This document shows, piece after piece, positions 8,701 to 19,837 of a stretch of DNA of 64,000 bases. The translations under genes and the position numbers were made by a program. The stretch's first letter is position 1. Every line of letters begins with the position of its first letter. Source of the stretch: Spongospora subterranea f. sp. subterranea (taxonomy: Eukaryota > Endomyxa: Phytomyxea > Phytomyxea > Plasmodiophorida); contig JAUGWO010000106.1 in NCBI GenBank assembly GCA_049724395.1, positions 1-64,000 of the forward strand, written 5' to 3'. Under the pieces are notes generated by a model. The model did no database searches. It saw only the letters and a program-made list of their open reading frames with translations, and had not been told where the DNA came from.

Positions 8701-10638
8701 AGACCGCGTTGATGGCCGACCACGACCTTAAGCAAACGGAACTGCTACCCTCTTCTCATGATCAACAATTTCAAAGTTCGTTTAGTAAGGAATGGGTTAC
8801 AATGAAATGTTCGCGCCTATTGATCATCATGCTCAAGCTGATGGTTCGACAAGATCATGTTATCATTGCCCCTTGTGTAGTGGGAAATTTTGATGTCGAA
8901 CTAGTGTGAATAACAGACCGATGGATTCATGGAAACTGATGATGAACACTAATGTACCGACACTAAACCAAGGGACTGACCTGTTGTGCCAAGATCCCGT
9001 TGATTCACAGAACAGCAATCCCCGTCAGCTGCTCTAATCACTTTCCTATGGCAAACGATCGCTCACCGCCGCCCAACACAATCGCCGCCAATCTGATCTC
9101 ATAATGACAAGTGATACGAGTATAAATAATGGCGAATCATTCTGCGAATGAGGAACCTGCGAATTTTGAACATTTAGTTGACCATTGTTCAGAAGGGCGG
9201 CCGTCTCTCGGATCGGAATTCCCTTTGGTGATCTACAAGCGGCTCTTGAAGGACGACTACGTGATTGCGTTGCCCTTGACCCATCGTCGTCTGAGCGCAC
9301 AGACGACCTAGGTAAGCAATTCAAGCATGATGGCTCACGATGTGAACATCACGATTGAAAAAACTGAAATTAGGTGTGCTGGAATATTCAGAATATTTTT
9401 GGGCTCAACGATGAAGAGAAGTTTAATGAAAACGGCTGTTCTGAAAAGTTCTCAGGTAAATTTCAGTTGTTTTGTCACCTGGCGATCAGAAAATTGATTT
9501 AGGCCGGGAGCGCGTCGAGTTTCGTCTGTTGATTGATGGTCGTTATCGTCCACAGGTCGCGTCGTGCGTCCTCGTTCGTGGGTTGTTGATAATCGTGGGT
9601 TGCCACCGTGACACAACAGCCCTGGGCCGCCGACGCATGTGATTTAGAAACCGAGCCAGGGTTGAACTAGGGCCTCAACAATTGGTGCAACCAGACCCAA
9701 AAATACATCTGCATGACGCCACACACAATTCTTTGTCGACTCCAAAAGCCTTCCGTCAATGAAGTAGACGTTTGTCACGATCGGGAGCGTCGACTCACTT
9801 TTTTGTTTTCTCGACTCTAAAATGCGTGTCGATATCGTGCTGGCGCCAACAAGAGAAAGTAGCATTCATTGACATGAATCCGTACAGCATTTCTCGATCA
9901 GGGACGCTATGCATGTCTGGCAACAGCGAACTCGGGGAATGACGACCCCCTGCGAACATTGATCAGGCCGACCTTTAACCTGGCAACCTGCAGCATTCAT
10001 CACCAGTTCCTCAGCGTGTCGCTCGATCATCATGACCACCCCTAACTGGTGTGTTCCACTCACATTCCCGGTACTTGCGTTCCTGTTCCGGCACCCGATC
10101 GTCTTCTTCCTATATCGGCAGCCTTCGCCAGATCCTTGCCAGCAGCGGACATGACCAATAACGACCTGTTGCTGACTCAGTTCTTCCTACCCCAATAATC
10201 GGTTGTATTTGCTCCAGTTGTGACACTCTTGTTCAATTCTAGACCGATGTCCTATCACATGCCCTCGACAGATCAACTGCTGTTATGTCACGGTGGAAGT
10301 GAACCTTGTTGACCTTGTTTGGGCAGTTTCCGTCTAAGGAAAGGAGTCGGGTACCTGATTCAATGGTTTATACCAACATTCTTGTTGTTTAGCCTTTAAA
10401 CGCAGATAATCTATAAGTGGTGCTCTACAAGACGTCCTGCTCATTTTTCATGACCAAGTTTTATTACAGCATGTCCAACAGGATTGGTCGGATTGCCTGC
10501 GCTACTCGGGCCGCTTGTTCATTGATCTTTTTTTTCACTTTACTATTTGACAATCACAATGTAACTCGAATAGAAGAATGTTTATTGAGCGTTATATTTG
10601 AATGAAGATGATCGAACACCATTCTACTGAGTCGTTAT
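8701..10638. other. Unassigned region with short ORFs
   Basis: Short frames occur at 8709-8909 (+), 9129-9311 (+, preceded by tataaat and followed by a gtaagc donor-like site), 9644-9865 (-) and 9866-10063 (-). None shows a recognisable motif. The 9129 frame could be the first exon of a small gene, but no coherent second exon was found. I do not assign genes here. Confidence 0.3.
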
Positions 10639-10729
10639 TCTTTCAAAATCAGTGAAGTTTATGACTAACTTTGTTGAAAAAAAAATCTTTCGAAATCAGT
10701 GAAGTTTATGATTAACTTTCTTAAAAATT
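10639..10729. repeat. Two tandem ~46-bp units
   Basis: The unit ttcgaaatcagtgaagttta tg...taacttt occurs twice back to back (about 10639-10685 and 10686-10729) with few differences. There is no coding potential. Confidence 0.6.
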
Positions 10730-10924
10730 TGCTCAATGATGGATGACTTAGTAAAGCACCATTCCAGCTGGTGTAAAATCAAGGTGATAAAGGAAACTGA
10801 CGATCGCTAAAGTAAACCATGACACTCACACCTTTTTGTTAAGAGGTTCAGTGGTGGGTTCATGGTTTTGGATAGGTGAACAAGGAGACACTGTTTAAGG
10901 ACCACCCAGGTAGGGTTGTCAACG

Positions 10925-11160
10925 GTGTCAAACCGGCCAAACCGGTTTGACAGAAAATGCCCAACCCGGTGTGATCTGGTTTGGAACCGGTTTCAACCAG
11001 TTTCCAATCGGTTTAAAGGTCCCACTCGAAGTAAAGAGAGACCTCAAATATGTGAATTAGTAATTTGCGAACATTCTTGCGCAGGATTTATTCAATCTGG
11101 AAACAATTCTGCGTCTTTTGGTCAAACCGGTTTGAGTCAAACAATCAGTTTGCACCCGGT
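10925..11160. repeat. Cluster of AAACCGGTTT-type palindromic motifs
   Basis: Self-complementary cores aaccggtt and related half-sites recur about eight times (for example ccaaaccggtttgac near 10937, ggaaccggtttcaacc near 10983 and tcaaaccggtttgagtc near 11120). The cluster lies just upstream of the secreted-type gene at 11318. It may be a repeat relic or a set of binding sites for a dimeric regulator. Confidence 0.5.
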
Positions 11161-11317
11161 TGTGATGAACCCGTTGCCATTCCTACACGCGGGTGGATGC
11201 GGAGTCCCCTGGCGTCTTGCGGAGTCCGTAGCGGCATCCAGAGACAGGATTGTTACAGGTGGTAGGGCCACATTCATACAGACAGTGTTACAGGTGGTAG
11301 GGCGGTCTGTAGCCTGT

Positions 11318-12565
11318 ATGGTGTGTCGGTCGATGTGTTGGTTGTATGATCTATTGATAGTGTGTTGTATTGGTATTGTTTGTGTAAGATCTGGTAGTCT
11401 ATCACTATCCAACGCCATATCGTCCATCTCTCCTACAACATCACCTCAGTCCCCATCTCAAACCCCATCACGCTCCTGCTCCTTATCTACTCGCCGAACG
11501 TCATCGTCGTCTTTTCCATTGTTATCGTCAAGTCCAATCAGTTCCAGTCCATTCTGGGCTCCTATCAAGGGTCGTGACAGTTCTTGTTTATCAGCGTTGC
11601 CCAACAATGGGAATGATATCACGACACCTGATTTTCACTCCCTGTTTGATTCTGACCTAAAGAATCACGACATACAGAACGTCGCTGTGCTCAGCATAAT
11701 CCAACAAATTTCATCGATCGTTTCCAGTCGACGTGTTATTTCAGACCACGATCTGTCCCGATTCCTGATCGCAATGGATCGGGTAGTTGACGATATGGCT
11801 GATCTGCAAACAATTTTCTTAATGGGATCGCGTTGCCTAGAAGGACAGCACCCTGAAAAGGAGGAAGCCTTCAAGAGTGCTGGATATCTGACTGGATTGG
11901 CGCTTCGTGAACAGAGCTCGATTCTCAAAACGTCCTTATTGAATCATTTTGCAGAACGACTTACTATTCGATCACAAGCTATTTCTAAAGCGATCAAAGC
12001 CGCAACAACATATCGCGGGTCGACATTTGATAGCGACCTTTTACTGGACATCTTCAGATCGACTATGCAATATTCTCGCCAGGTGAATCGTGACTTTGTC
12101 GATCTGACTAATTACCAACTACATGAACGGGGGTCGACCGTGATACCTCAACCTCTTTCAGCCGAACACAGAACTGACATCATCGAGATGTCAATCGAAC
12201 ATATCTTAGGTATTTTGATGAAGAAATACTGTGATCAGCTGACGATAGAGCAAAAGGGCATCAAGGGCGTGCTGGCCCGAAAGTTTCTTTCCCAGCACAT
12301 GTCAGATCCAGTTGTCAATGATAATCTGACTATGCCCGCGCCAGTTGCGACGCCAGAGCCCTCGCTGATTGAACAGGCGTCGAATGCGATTGATTCTGTG
12401 GTCTATTTGGACAAAGCGACCGGTCGGCCATACATTCCCCATCATGATCAAGAGGTTCCTTTATCTGAGGATGGCTCACAATCGCAGGTCCCAATTGATC
12501 AAGTCATCAACTTCGCTAAGATCCTCGCCAGGGTTCATGATGAGCTCCCTCTATCAGATCATTAA
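11318..12565 (+). CDS. Unknown protein with N-terminal signal peptide or anchor
   Basis: The frame is open from 10916, but the ATG at 11318 gives a start with a clear hydrophobic leader, CWLYDLLIVCCIGIVCV (residues ~7-23), so I prefer it. This yields 415 residues, unspliced. After the leader comes a Ser/Thr/Pro-rich linker of about 80 residues (SPTTSPQSPSQTPSRSCS). The rest is a predicted helical domain of about 230 residues with no family I recognise, then an acidic tail. Translating from 10916 would add a stretch encoded by the AAACCGGTTT repeats, which looks non-native. A secreted or surface protein is inferred; no catalytic motif is visible. Codon composition differs from the neighbouring relics in having a long clean frame. 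Confidence 0.6.
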   Translation: MVCRSMCWLYDLLIVCCIGIVCVRSGSLSLSNAISSISPTTSPQSPSQTPSRSCSLSTRRTSSSSFPLLSSSPISSSPFWAPIKGRDSSCLSALPNNGNDITTPDFHSLFDSDLKNHDIQNVAVLSIIQQISSIVSSRRVISDHDLSRFLIAMDRVVDDMADLQTIFLMGSRCLEGQHPEKEEAFKSAGYLTGLALREQSSILKTSLLNHFAERLTIRSQAISKAIKAATTYRGSTFDSDLLLDIFRSTMQYSRQVNRDFVDLTNYQLHERGSTVIPQPLSAEHRTDIIEMSIEHILGILMKKYCDQLTIEQKGIKGVLARKFLSQHMSDPVVNDNLTMPAPVATPEPSLIEQASNAIDSVVYLDKATGRPYIPHHDQEVPLSEDGSQSQVPIDQVINFAKILARVHDELPLSDH

Positions 12566-13438
12566 ATTGCTGAGACTGAGACCAACGACGTTATATGTCA
12601 AACCATATTCACATGTTGATCCCGGCAGTTGATTCAAACAACCGCTCAGACAATCATCTCAACACAATAAACATTGATCAATCCAATATCCCTCTTTCGT
12701 CAGTGTTTAAATCAAATCAATGATTCTTTAATCCCTTGTCGGTGTTCAAATCTCTGGTTCAGAAATAAAACTGATGAGAGTTGTGGCGAACTGATGTCAT
12801 AATTGATATTCGACTCGAACGGGTGTTCCCGATCTGGCCGATTTAATCGAATACCGTTCAGGAATGTTTTTAGGCAGTGGAGCACCTGCAAGTTTGATCT
12901 ATCCTCGGTTATAAACCGGCTAGTTGGTTCAACATATCAATTTCCTGGATAACACTGCCGAATAATTCGATTTCCTCCACGAAATCAACCAACAAACCCT
13001 AAAATTTATATTTAAAAGTGGTGAAAAAATGAGTTTTCAACAGTATATAATACAATCAAATATGGTGTGTATTGATAGTCGGGTTTGTATTTAAACTGTG
13101 GTGACTTTGCCGAGTTCGGCAACGTTGGCGAGGATGAGTTCTTGGGAGTTGGTCGCAACAAATTGTGGAATCTGTATAAAATGTTTAGCGGGGCGGGATG
13201 TGGGTGGTGATGGGCAGAACAATCGTGAATCAGAACAGATGGTAGGGTGGTAGAGCAGTTGATCGTGCCCTTCTATAATATACAATCGGTGTCAGGTTCT
13301 TCAAAAGGCGTTAACATTTATAGCGTCCATTTGTCAGATGACAAATTGTTTGTGTGAACGTTGACAGATTTCTGACTCTCATGACCTCATTGATTACTAC
13401 ATGAATCCGCCCGGAATTGTGCAGTTAATAACGTGGTT
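12566..13438. other. Intergenic; no feature seen
   Basis: This is AT-rich sequence after the 11318 gene. Only short frames occur (for example 13091-13285 on -) and none has recognisable content. Confidence 0.5.
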
Positions 13439-13511
13439 GGGGAATTGGTGTAGTTGGTCATCACGCGTCGTTAGCAACGACGAGGTCGGGATTTCGATTA
13501 TCCCATTCTCC
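13439..13511 (+). tRNA. tRNA-Ala(AGC)
   Basis: The cloverleaf folds. The acceptor GGGGAAT pairs with ATTCTCC (one G-U), the anticodon stem CGTCG/CGACG closes a 7-nt loop TTAGCAA with anticodon AGC, and the T arm GGGAT-TTCGATT-ATCCC carries the TTCGA box B signature. The D arm is GTGT...TCAC with a mismatch at the loop end. No intron is present. CCA is not encoded. Decodes GCU/GCC alanine codons. Confidence 0.9.
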
Positions 13512-13513
13512 AA

Positions 13514-13521
13514 TTTTTTTT
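13514..13521 (+). terminator. Pol III terminator of tRNA-Ala(AGC)
   Basis: A run of eight T begins two bases after the tRNA discriminator, as expected for RNA polymerase III. Confidence 0.8.
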
Positions 13522-14496
13522 CCTGACAATTTAGGAGGTCCCGACTTGATGTGAGGCAGCCGAATTGAATGGGAACAAAGGTTTATTTTGCTCAAACAAT
13601 GGTGTAATTCTGGGAGTTCAGGCATTGGAGTAAGATGCCCATATTGACTATATTCGCGATGTAGATCCGAGTTCTTGCTGACACCACACCAGTCTTTCCG
13701 CACTGCGTTTTGCACAGGATCGAGCAATCTAGCGCATTGCTCTCGAAATGTTGAACAACTGCTACTCGACAGGTTGACCCTCATTTTATCTGATGAATAT
13801 TTTGGTGTTCCTTGAGCTTGTTCGATCTTGGCCATTTCCATATGAACCTCGTAATCTTCATTCTGGTCCTTATTAACCCATTCCAAGTTGATCCGAGATC
13901 TCGCAAGTTCATATTTTATTGGATATGGCGATCATCAAATGATATGAACTGTATGATCGCTGTGCATCGGAGCGTGACGTTCAACAAGCAATCTTTCGAA
14001 TCAGACTGAATGGTGGAAAAGGCATTCGCCGACTCCTGTTGAACCAGAAACTGGTACAGGTGATGACGACTTCGTTGCTAATTATTGTCAACGCCGCGTG
14101 ACGTTCAACGTTCCTGATAATCGTGTTCGCCACGTGACGTTTGACACTGCCGATGATCGTGAATCTGTTGATAGCCAAGACGACGACGTGTTCGACAATC
14201 GTGGCGAAGATGTGTCTACCACTATCGACGAGAAATCTCACCACAATGATGTCAGCGATATAGAGGATTCCTCGAAAGCGCCATCGTCGTTCCGTAGGGG
14301 GTGAGTATTTTTCATTCGAAAGAAGGGGGATGATGAGAATCGTTTGACCAATGGATTCCGTTATTGATGATGGCACAGAAGCCTCAAAGTGAGCTGATGT
14401 TCTTAGGTAGTATTGTGACTAACTCAAGTGAACCCCGATCTTAATATTCCGCCATTTCAAGCGATCACGGGAAGTTTTGGAGTTTAGCTGTTCAGG

Positions 14497-14861
14497 ATGA
14501 ACTTTGAAGGATCACATGGTACTTTGGTTGATATTGATGAGTTACCTGCTGGAGCACAATCTATTGATAGCAGATGGATAGTCACGATAAGAACTGTGAA
14601 TATAAAGGACATTCCAGTTGGTTCGACATGGCCCAGTCCACGTCCTGTAGTCGGTTCAAGGCGCGCCTTGTTGTACAAGGATACAAGCAGGCGTTTGGCC
14701 GCGATTACAATAAGACTTGTGCCCCAGTTATACGAGGAGAGATACTGAACCTGATGTTGGCTCTGTCCCTGACAGATGAGAACATCATCTCTATGCAGAT
14801 GGATGTGTTTATTGCGTCCTTAACTGCATCATTATACGAACATATAACACACCCTCAATAG
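14497..14861 (+). mobile_element. Second Ty1/copia relic (reverse transcriptase fragment)
   Basis: Two frames combine to give part of an RVT_2 domain: LPAGAQSIDSRW (about 14536-14578) and then FKARLVVQGYKQAFGRDYNKTC (about 14658-14720) and MQMDVFIASLTASLYE (14794-14840). A related acidic frame at 14098-14304 may be the preceding linker. There is a frameshift between the parts, and the YVDD region is missing. It is a dead fragment. Confidence 0.7.
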
Positions 14862-14933
14862 CGCCTCAAGGATATCAATAGTCAACAAAATAGTCAAATT
14901 ACTGAAGTCTTAATACGATTTTAAACAAGCACC

Positions 14934-14997
14934 GTACGAGTGGCGTACGTTGGTGGATTCCCTTTTTAACTACTGATCAGCTTGTGCCACTCGTACG
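14934..14997. repeat. Short inverted repeat around 40 bp
   Basis: cgtacgagtggc near 14934 and gccactcgtacg near 14986 form a 12-bp stem with about 40 bp between. Function unknown. Confidence 0.5.
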
Positions 14998-16479
14998 ATA
15001 CCTGTGAAGACATAATCAACCGAATTGAGCCAGTTTATATAGGAACAGTATGCGGTGGAGGAGAATCGGGGGTAGGACGGGTACAAGTATTAGGAGTAAT
15101 TTAAATTGTGGTCTGGTGTAGCAGATTCAATCAACTTAGGTCTTCTTTTCTACTTTCTTGTTACCTGTACCCTTTTTTCTGCAACATCTCTAACCGTTTT
15201 CTGAAAATTGGTCTGCTCCTGTCTAAAATATCTCAACCCCTGATTCAGTTCTGCATTTTCGCCATTGTATAACGACATCGATTGTTCCTGTGCACCATTT
15301 GATTTTCACTGAACTAACTCGATTTCACCATCGGATCAAACGTGACCTGATAAAGATGGATTTCGTCGGAAAACAGATTAGGTCGGCCTTCGTCTATCTG
15401 CAATCACAACTATTCCGACGCCGAATACATTTGAGTGAAGTGCAAAGTGTGTGTGGGTGGGTGTGACATTTTGTGATCGCGCCATCATCATACAATGTTG
15501 ATCGCCGTCCACATGCGCCATGTGTTGAAGCCGCAAAACATGCTCACCGACAGAATCTTTCCTAATCCCAGTGCGAAAGCCTGTCACGATTGTCCCCAGC
15601 ACGTCGATAATTGGCTCGGTTTGTGAGATCCATGAATCGTTCGGTAACCTCTCCAGAGTGGCATATCGACACCATAACCCGTGTTGTGTTAACCCTTCGT
15701 TGCCACTCGAGCTAACGATTGGCCAAGTTGGGCTGAATGGAAGCCTGGCCACAAAACAATCGGCATGATCCATCCTGACCCAACGGAACCAGATCGCAAT
15801 CTAGAACCTGATTCGTGATACAACTCTCACTCAGAGTGCACGACAGCGACGGTGCTAACAGGTCTGAAACAGACCCAACGACCATTCTCAATTACAGTCA
15901 GTGTCGGAATTTGACGACTTTAGCGATGAATTCGTCAAGTCACAGCAGACAGAGAAGCGCTGTTTATCTCGTTCACGATTGACTATCGTGATTTTTCCGA
16001 TTGGTAAATATGTTCCCAAATCATAACACTCATATTAATTTCGTCCCAATTACAGCCTTGCCTGGACATGAACCCATTCACTCACCATCGTCAATGCCAA
16101 TCAGGACATCACATGACGCTATTGAATGCCATATCCGATATCCAGTTATTGACCATTGGAACCCGTTATGCATTTCGAGTGCGAATAACCCTTCAACACC
16201 CAAGTCGACCAGGTGCGACAATGGGAAAGTAATCAATAAAAGATTACGGTTGAGCATATTGAGATCACACAAATGAATCATACAAAATCGAAAACCAAAA
16301 TCCTTCACCAAAACCCAATCATAGTATGAGTTCGAACTGACGATATTCGACGAAAATGCCATAAAAAATTGATTGGCAATTCTGGCGATGCGATAATGAT
16401 TGATTACTTGACTGTATTAATGAGGTGCTGGTACAGATAATATAGTATAGGACCTGGTCCTGGAACCTGAACCTGGTGT
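14998..16479. other. Intergenic with unassigned minus-strand frames
   Basis: A 131-codon minus frame (15378-15773) and a 42-codon minus frame (15150-15278, MSLYNGENAELNQGLRYFRQ with a coiled-coil look) occur. They could be exons of one small gene, but I could not join them with sensible splice sites and recognise neither. Confidence 0.3.
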
Positions 16480-17021
16480 TCATGAGCTCATGATCAGAGT
16501 GATGTTATCGCCCTTCAGCAAAATCCGCCCGAGTTTTTTACGAGTCTGTCGTTTTAGTGAGATCTCGATAGCCTCATCTAGGACGATATTCATATACTCA
16601 TCAAATCCCTACCATAAAAGAATTAGCGATATCGATAAAACAGACTGTACGAACAATATCCTGACAATTATCTGGCCCTCTAATCGCATATCACTGTTCT
16701 CATAAAGCATTAGTTGAACTCGAGATTTCTATACGATCAATATTAGAGTCAAAGAAAGGCGACATTAAGGGGTATTACGCTTTGTAGAAAGCGGAAAATG
16801 AGGGTCTAATGGAATTATGGTCAGCACATGGTATATTAAGGGCGAAAATCGGGATGGGGATGGGGGAAATTGAAAACCATTTCTACTACGGAAAGGCCAT
16901 CTAACAACCCCTCAACAGTATCCCCATCCTCATTAATTCGCCAAATCACATTTAGGCAACGTACAATGGGCTGAACCATGACCTTCTGAACCCTCTGGGG
17001 TTGACGAGATCGGCCCGACAT
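16480..17021 (-). CDS. SNRPE: Small nuclear ribonucleoprotein SmE
   Basis: Four exons (17021-16965, 16805-16779, 16728-16666, 16608-16480) join in phase to a 91-residue protein, the normal length of SmE. It starts with [10 protein letters not shown], continues TLIFRFLQS and [20 protein letters not shown], and ends [13 protein letters not shown]...[17 protein letters not shown]. The Sm1 (GxxxGFDEYMNxVL) and Sm2 ([10 protein letters not shown]) signatures are intact. SmE is one of seven Sm proteins that form the ring on U1, U2, U4 and U5 snRNA. Introns are 159, 50 and 57 nt with GT-AG ends. The chosen ATG is the one just before the conserved [10 protein letters not shown]; a longer open frame upstream has no similarity. 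Spliceosomal machinery agrees with the intron-rich genes around it. Confidence 0.93.
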
Positions 17022-17285
17022 CGCAATAATCACACAGAATAATCGCTCGCTACCGTCACGCTCACCGCCGTTCTGATACCGACAGGCTACAGAATATCTC
17101 CAATAGAGAAGACGAGGACGATGCCGACAGGACATGGCGCTACCCGCCCCTGCACACTCATAGTCATAGTCCGTAGCGGACTAATCACATGTACATTACA
17201 CTGACTGGCACACACTAAAACGGTCACAGTCATATCATGGCCTCAATCACAATACTCATTGATGAATAACGATCGTCGCCGTGTT

Positions 17286-17767
17286 TTATTTCTCAGAGAG
17301 CGATTGATCGTATCTGTATTTGGTGCATATATCATGAAGTTGGGCACCGATCTGTAGCAGCCACTCGCTTTGCAAATTGCACAGCCGTAATGTGGCTGTC
17401 ATATCGATCTGGCTCAACGGGATGGCATTGACTCCGGTCGCCTCCCTATATAATTCCTGCACCATTAGCTGATCATTATCGCACAGCTCAACCTGAGCAG
17501 CGCACATCACACACAATTTGTTGTTAAATGATTATTTCTTAGTTTACAAGGAGTTATCAAGACCTGGTCACTGCTCTGGAATAGCTCTTGTAGTCTTCGT
17601 CGAGTAATCCGCAGATGAGCTATCGCATTATTTACTCCTCGGCATGCATCAGGTGGAAATATCGAGGCGATAACCGGTGTTCCAGGTTCCTGACCCTTAG
17701 ACGTTATGGCAGTAGTAGCGGGTCTGCAGAATCGAGTAAACGCTGTACGATGTCCTGAAACATCCAT
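17286..17767 (-). CDS. Unknown two-exon protein
   Basis: Exon 1 (17767-17564, from the ATG of MDVSGHRTAF) joins exon 2 (17492-17286) across a 71-nt intron (gtcttg...ctgctcag), giving 136 residues with the phase kept. The protein has an Arg-rich helical segment (LRITRRRLQELFQ) and a Leu-rich C-terminal half. I recognise no family and see no signal peptide or membrane span. It lies about 260 bp upstream of SmE on the same strand. Confidence 0.55.
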
Positions 17768-17941
17768 TATTGCAATGCTCAATCAAGAGCACAATTTGAA
17801 TGTCAACCCAACTTGTGTTGATTGTCTTTAGGAGATATTACATAGATTCTGTTTGGCGTTTTACATCAAAATATCTTTACTATTCGATTCTCTACCGCAG
17901 ATCCTCAAAAATAATCACAACGACAATGCACATGTTTTGCC

Positions 17942-18214
17942 ATGGCATTGTCATTGGCACTGTTGCTCTGTGTTTTTCTGTACCTGTACTTGGGTAGCGA
18001 CTCTCCTATCTATAATATATTTATACTATTATATAAAATGTACACTGGCTTGACCATTAACGGGGACATCCTAAGGGGGGCATCCAGGACCCATATTCGC
18101 TTTCTCACCGTGTGTATTGCCTTGGCTAAAAACTTCGAAACGCTAAACACAATCGATCAGGATCGTTTCTGGAAAGCACAATTGAGTGTGACCTGGTTTA
18201 GAATGTTTATATGA
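17942..18214 (+). CDS. Possible small membrane protein
   Basis: The ATG at 17942 opens a 90-codon frame with a strong hydrophobic N-terminus, MALSLALLLCVFLYLYLG, and a second hydrophobic patch. A gtagcg donor-like site follows the first 18 codons, so it could also be the first exon of a secreted protein. No family is recognised. Confidence 0.25.
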   Translation: MALSLALLLCVFLYLYLGSDSPIYNIFILLYKMYTGLTINGDILRGASRTHIRFLTVCIALAKNFETLNTIDQDRFWKAQLSVTWFRMFI

Positions 18215-18298
18215 TCTTGGCTCTGAATTAGTTTTTCGACAAGGCTGGCGTTGAGCTCCTTCAAGAGAATCGTCTCCTCGAAGTTAAATTGAGCAACC

Positions 18299-19437
18299 TT
18301 ATGTCCACCATTTCCTACAGTACCACATAGTCAACCACTGAACTATTGCCAATAGGGCGATCCAACTTTGGATGACGGTTTCTGAGTTCTGATGAGCAGA
18401 TTCAGAGTTTGACTCTTCCTTAGCACGACAGCGTGACAGCTGCTTTCGTAAGCTGTTCACCACTTGATCGCGCCTTCGAATTTCCGATGTCATAAGCAAA
18501 TGCTGTTCATGCTGTAATGAAGAAAGCTGTGATGATGGGAATCAGTATGAATCACAACCTTTTGTTAATGAGCAATAGTACTTTTTGTACATGATCCTGT
18601 AGTTCAATCACATGATTTTGAAGACAGCACCGTTCCGACAAAGAAGATTGAAGCTCAGCTTCAATGTCCTGAAGCTTGCAACGCATCATTGAGTGTTGAC
18701 AAGTTAAATTTACAGCTTGATCTTGGAAAGAGTTCCTAAATATGCATTGGGTTTTGTGAAACTTAAGTTGTGTGTTTGATCATACATATTCATGGAGGAA
18801 ACTTGTATCTGACCCTCCATATAGTACTGGCAACGCTTTCGCACCACAGCTAACTGATTTCTAGCGTGCTGTAAATCACTTTTCAACATCGACACTTGTG
18901 ACGTCGCTTGTATGGCTTGATGACAATTCAGTTTCCTGATTGTAACTCGTGTGAGAAAATTAGTTCTGATAATATTACTTAGGATGCTACTTAAGCTTTG
19001 AAGTCTCATTCGTTAAACTGGAACGGATCGCAGTATTCTCATCTTGTTGTTGCTTGTTAATTAGCTCCAATGTTTGTATTCGTTTCTGCAAAGCATCATT
19101 CTGTGCTTTCATGGGTTTCTGAGTCATAAATGATCTTGCAAGGGCATCCAGCTTCTCCTCTTGTGATATGATAATGGTCCTGTATTCTACCTCAGTCGTT
19201 TTTAAAATCGTCATCTGTTCTCGTAGCTGCAGAAAACATGGCATTACTAATGTGATTGAATTATGTGAGTAAGGATTGCTTTCTGACCTCCTCTTGTAGC
19301 ATCGTCTCGGTGGCGGCTAACTTGGCCATTACCCTATGGAGATCGCTGGGCTGATCTTGGCCGCCCTGCTGACAATGCGGCAGTGCCAGGTCCTGCTCGA
19401 CGTCCATCAAGAGGGATTGGCCCTGGCCCTGGAACAT
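18299..19437 (-). CDS. Tail-anchored coiled-coil protein
   Basis: Five exons (19437-19288, 19226-18991, 18935-18786, 18735-18582, 18526-18299) join in phase to 305 residues. Nearly the whole protein is heptad-like coiled coil (for example LEKINKQQQDEN-type and RRRDQVVNSLRKQLSRC segments). The last ~25 residues contain a single hydrophobic span, SWIALLAIVQWLTMWYC, followed by a short basic end. This is the architecture of a tail-anchored membrane protein, such as golgins or other organelle tethers; which membrane is unknown. Introns are 43-61 nt, one of them (19287-19227) ending tctgcag. No specific orthologue is recognised. Confidence 0.75.
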
Positions 19438-19837
19438 GACCACGATTGTGATGCGGTCAATTAATGTGTGTCGACGCTAATTAGTAAAGAGGCGCATCTC
19501 ACAACCGCATGATGTTGTTACGTCACTCGCAAGAAGGTGCCGCTCACTGCACGTCAGATCCCAATTGGGACGACGCTGAGTGTGACAGTTGAGAAGCATC
19601 GCAGCGACGCAGCCCCACAATGATATTACTGTACTTGTCCCTTGTCATGTTCAAGAAAGCACCGCACAGAGCCGCACCGTACCGTGCATCGTCAACCTCT
19701 ATTTTTAGTTTTTTTGGTCATGCGTCTTGATTTGACTAACTTTGGAGTGGTGTGGGCGATAAGGGTAGGAGACAGGGGGGAAACGAGATCTGGGACCCTT
19801 CCAAGATTCTGCTCCGGATTGACCCAGTTCAGGGTGA

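Noticed and set aside
9129-9412. Small two-exon gene after a TATA-like box
   Set aside because: The ATG frame ends in a stop exactly at the donor, and the only frame that crosses the junction has an upstream stop.
10916-11317. N-terminal extension of the secreted-type protein
   Set aside because: This part is encoded by AAACCGGTTT repeats and would bury the signal peptide inside the protein.
13461-13886. 141-codon minus ORF
   Set aside because: It overlaps the tRNA-Ala(AGC) gene antisense and has no recognisable motif.
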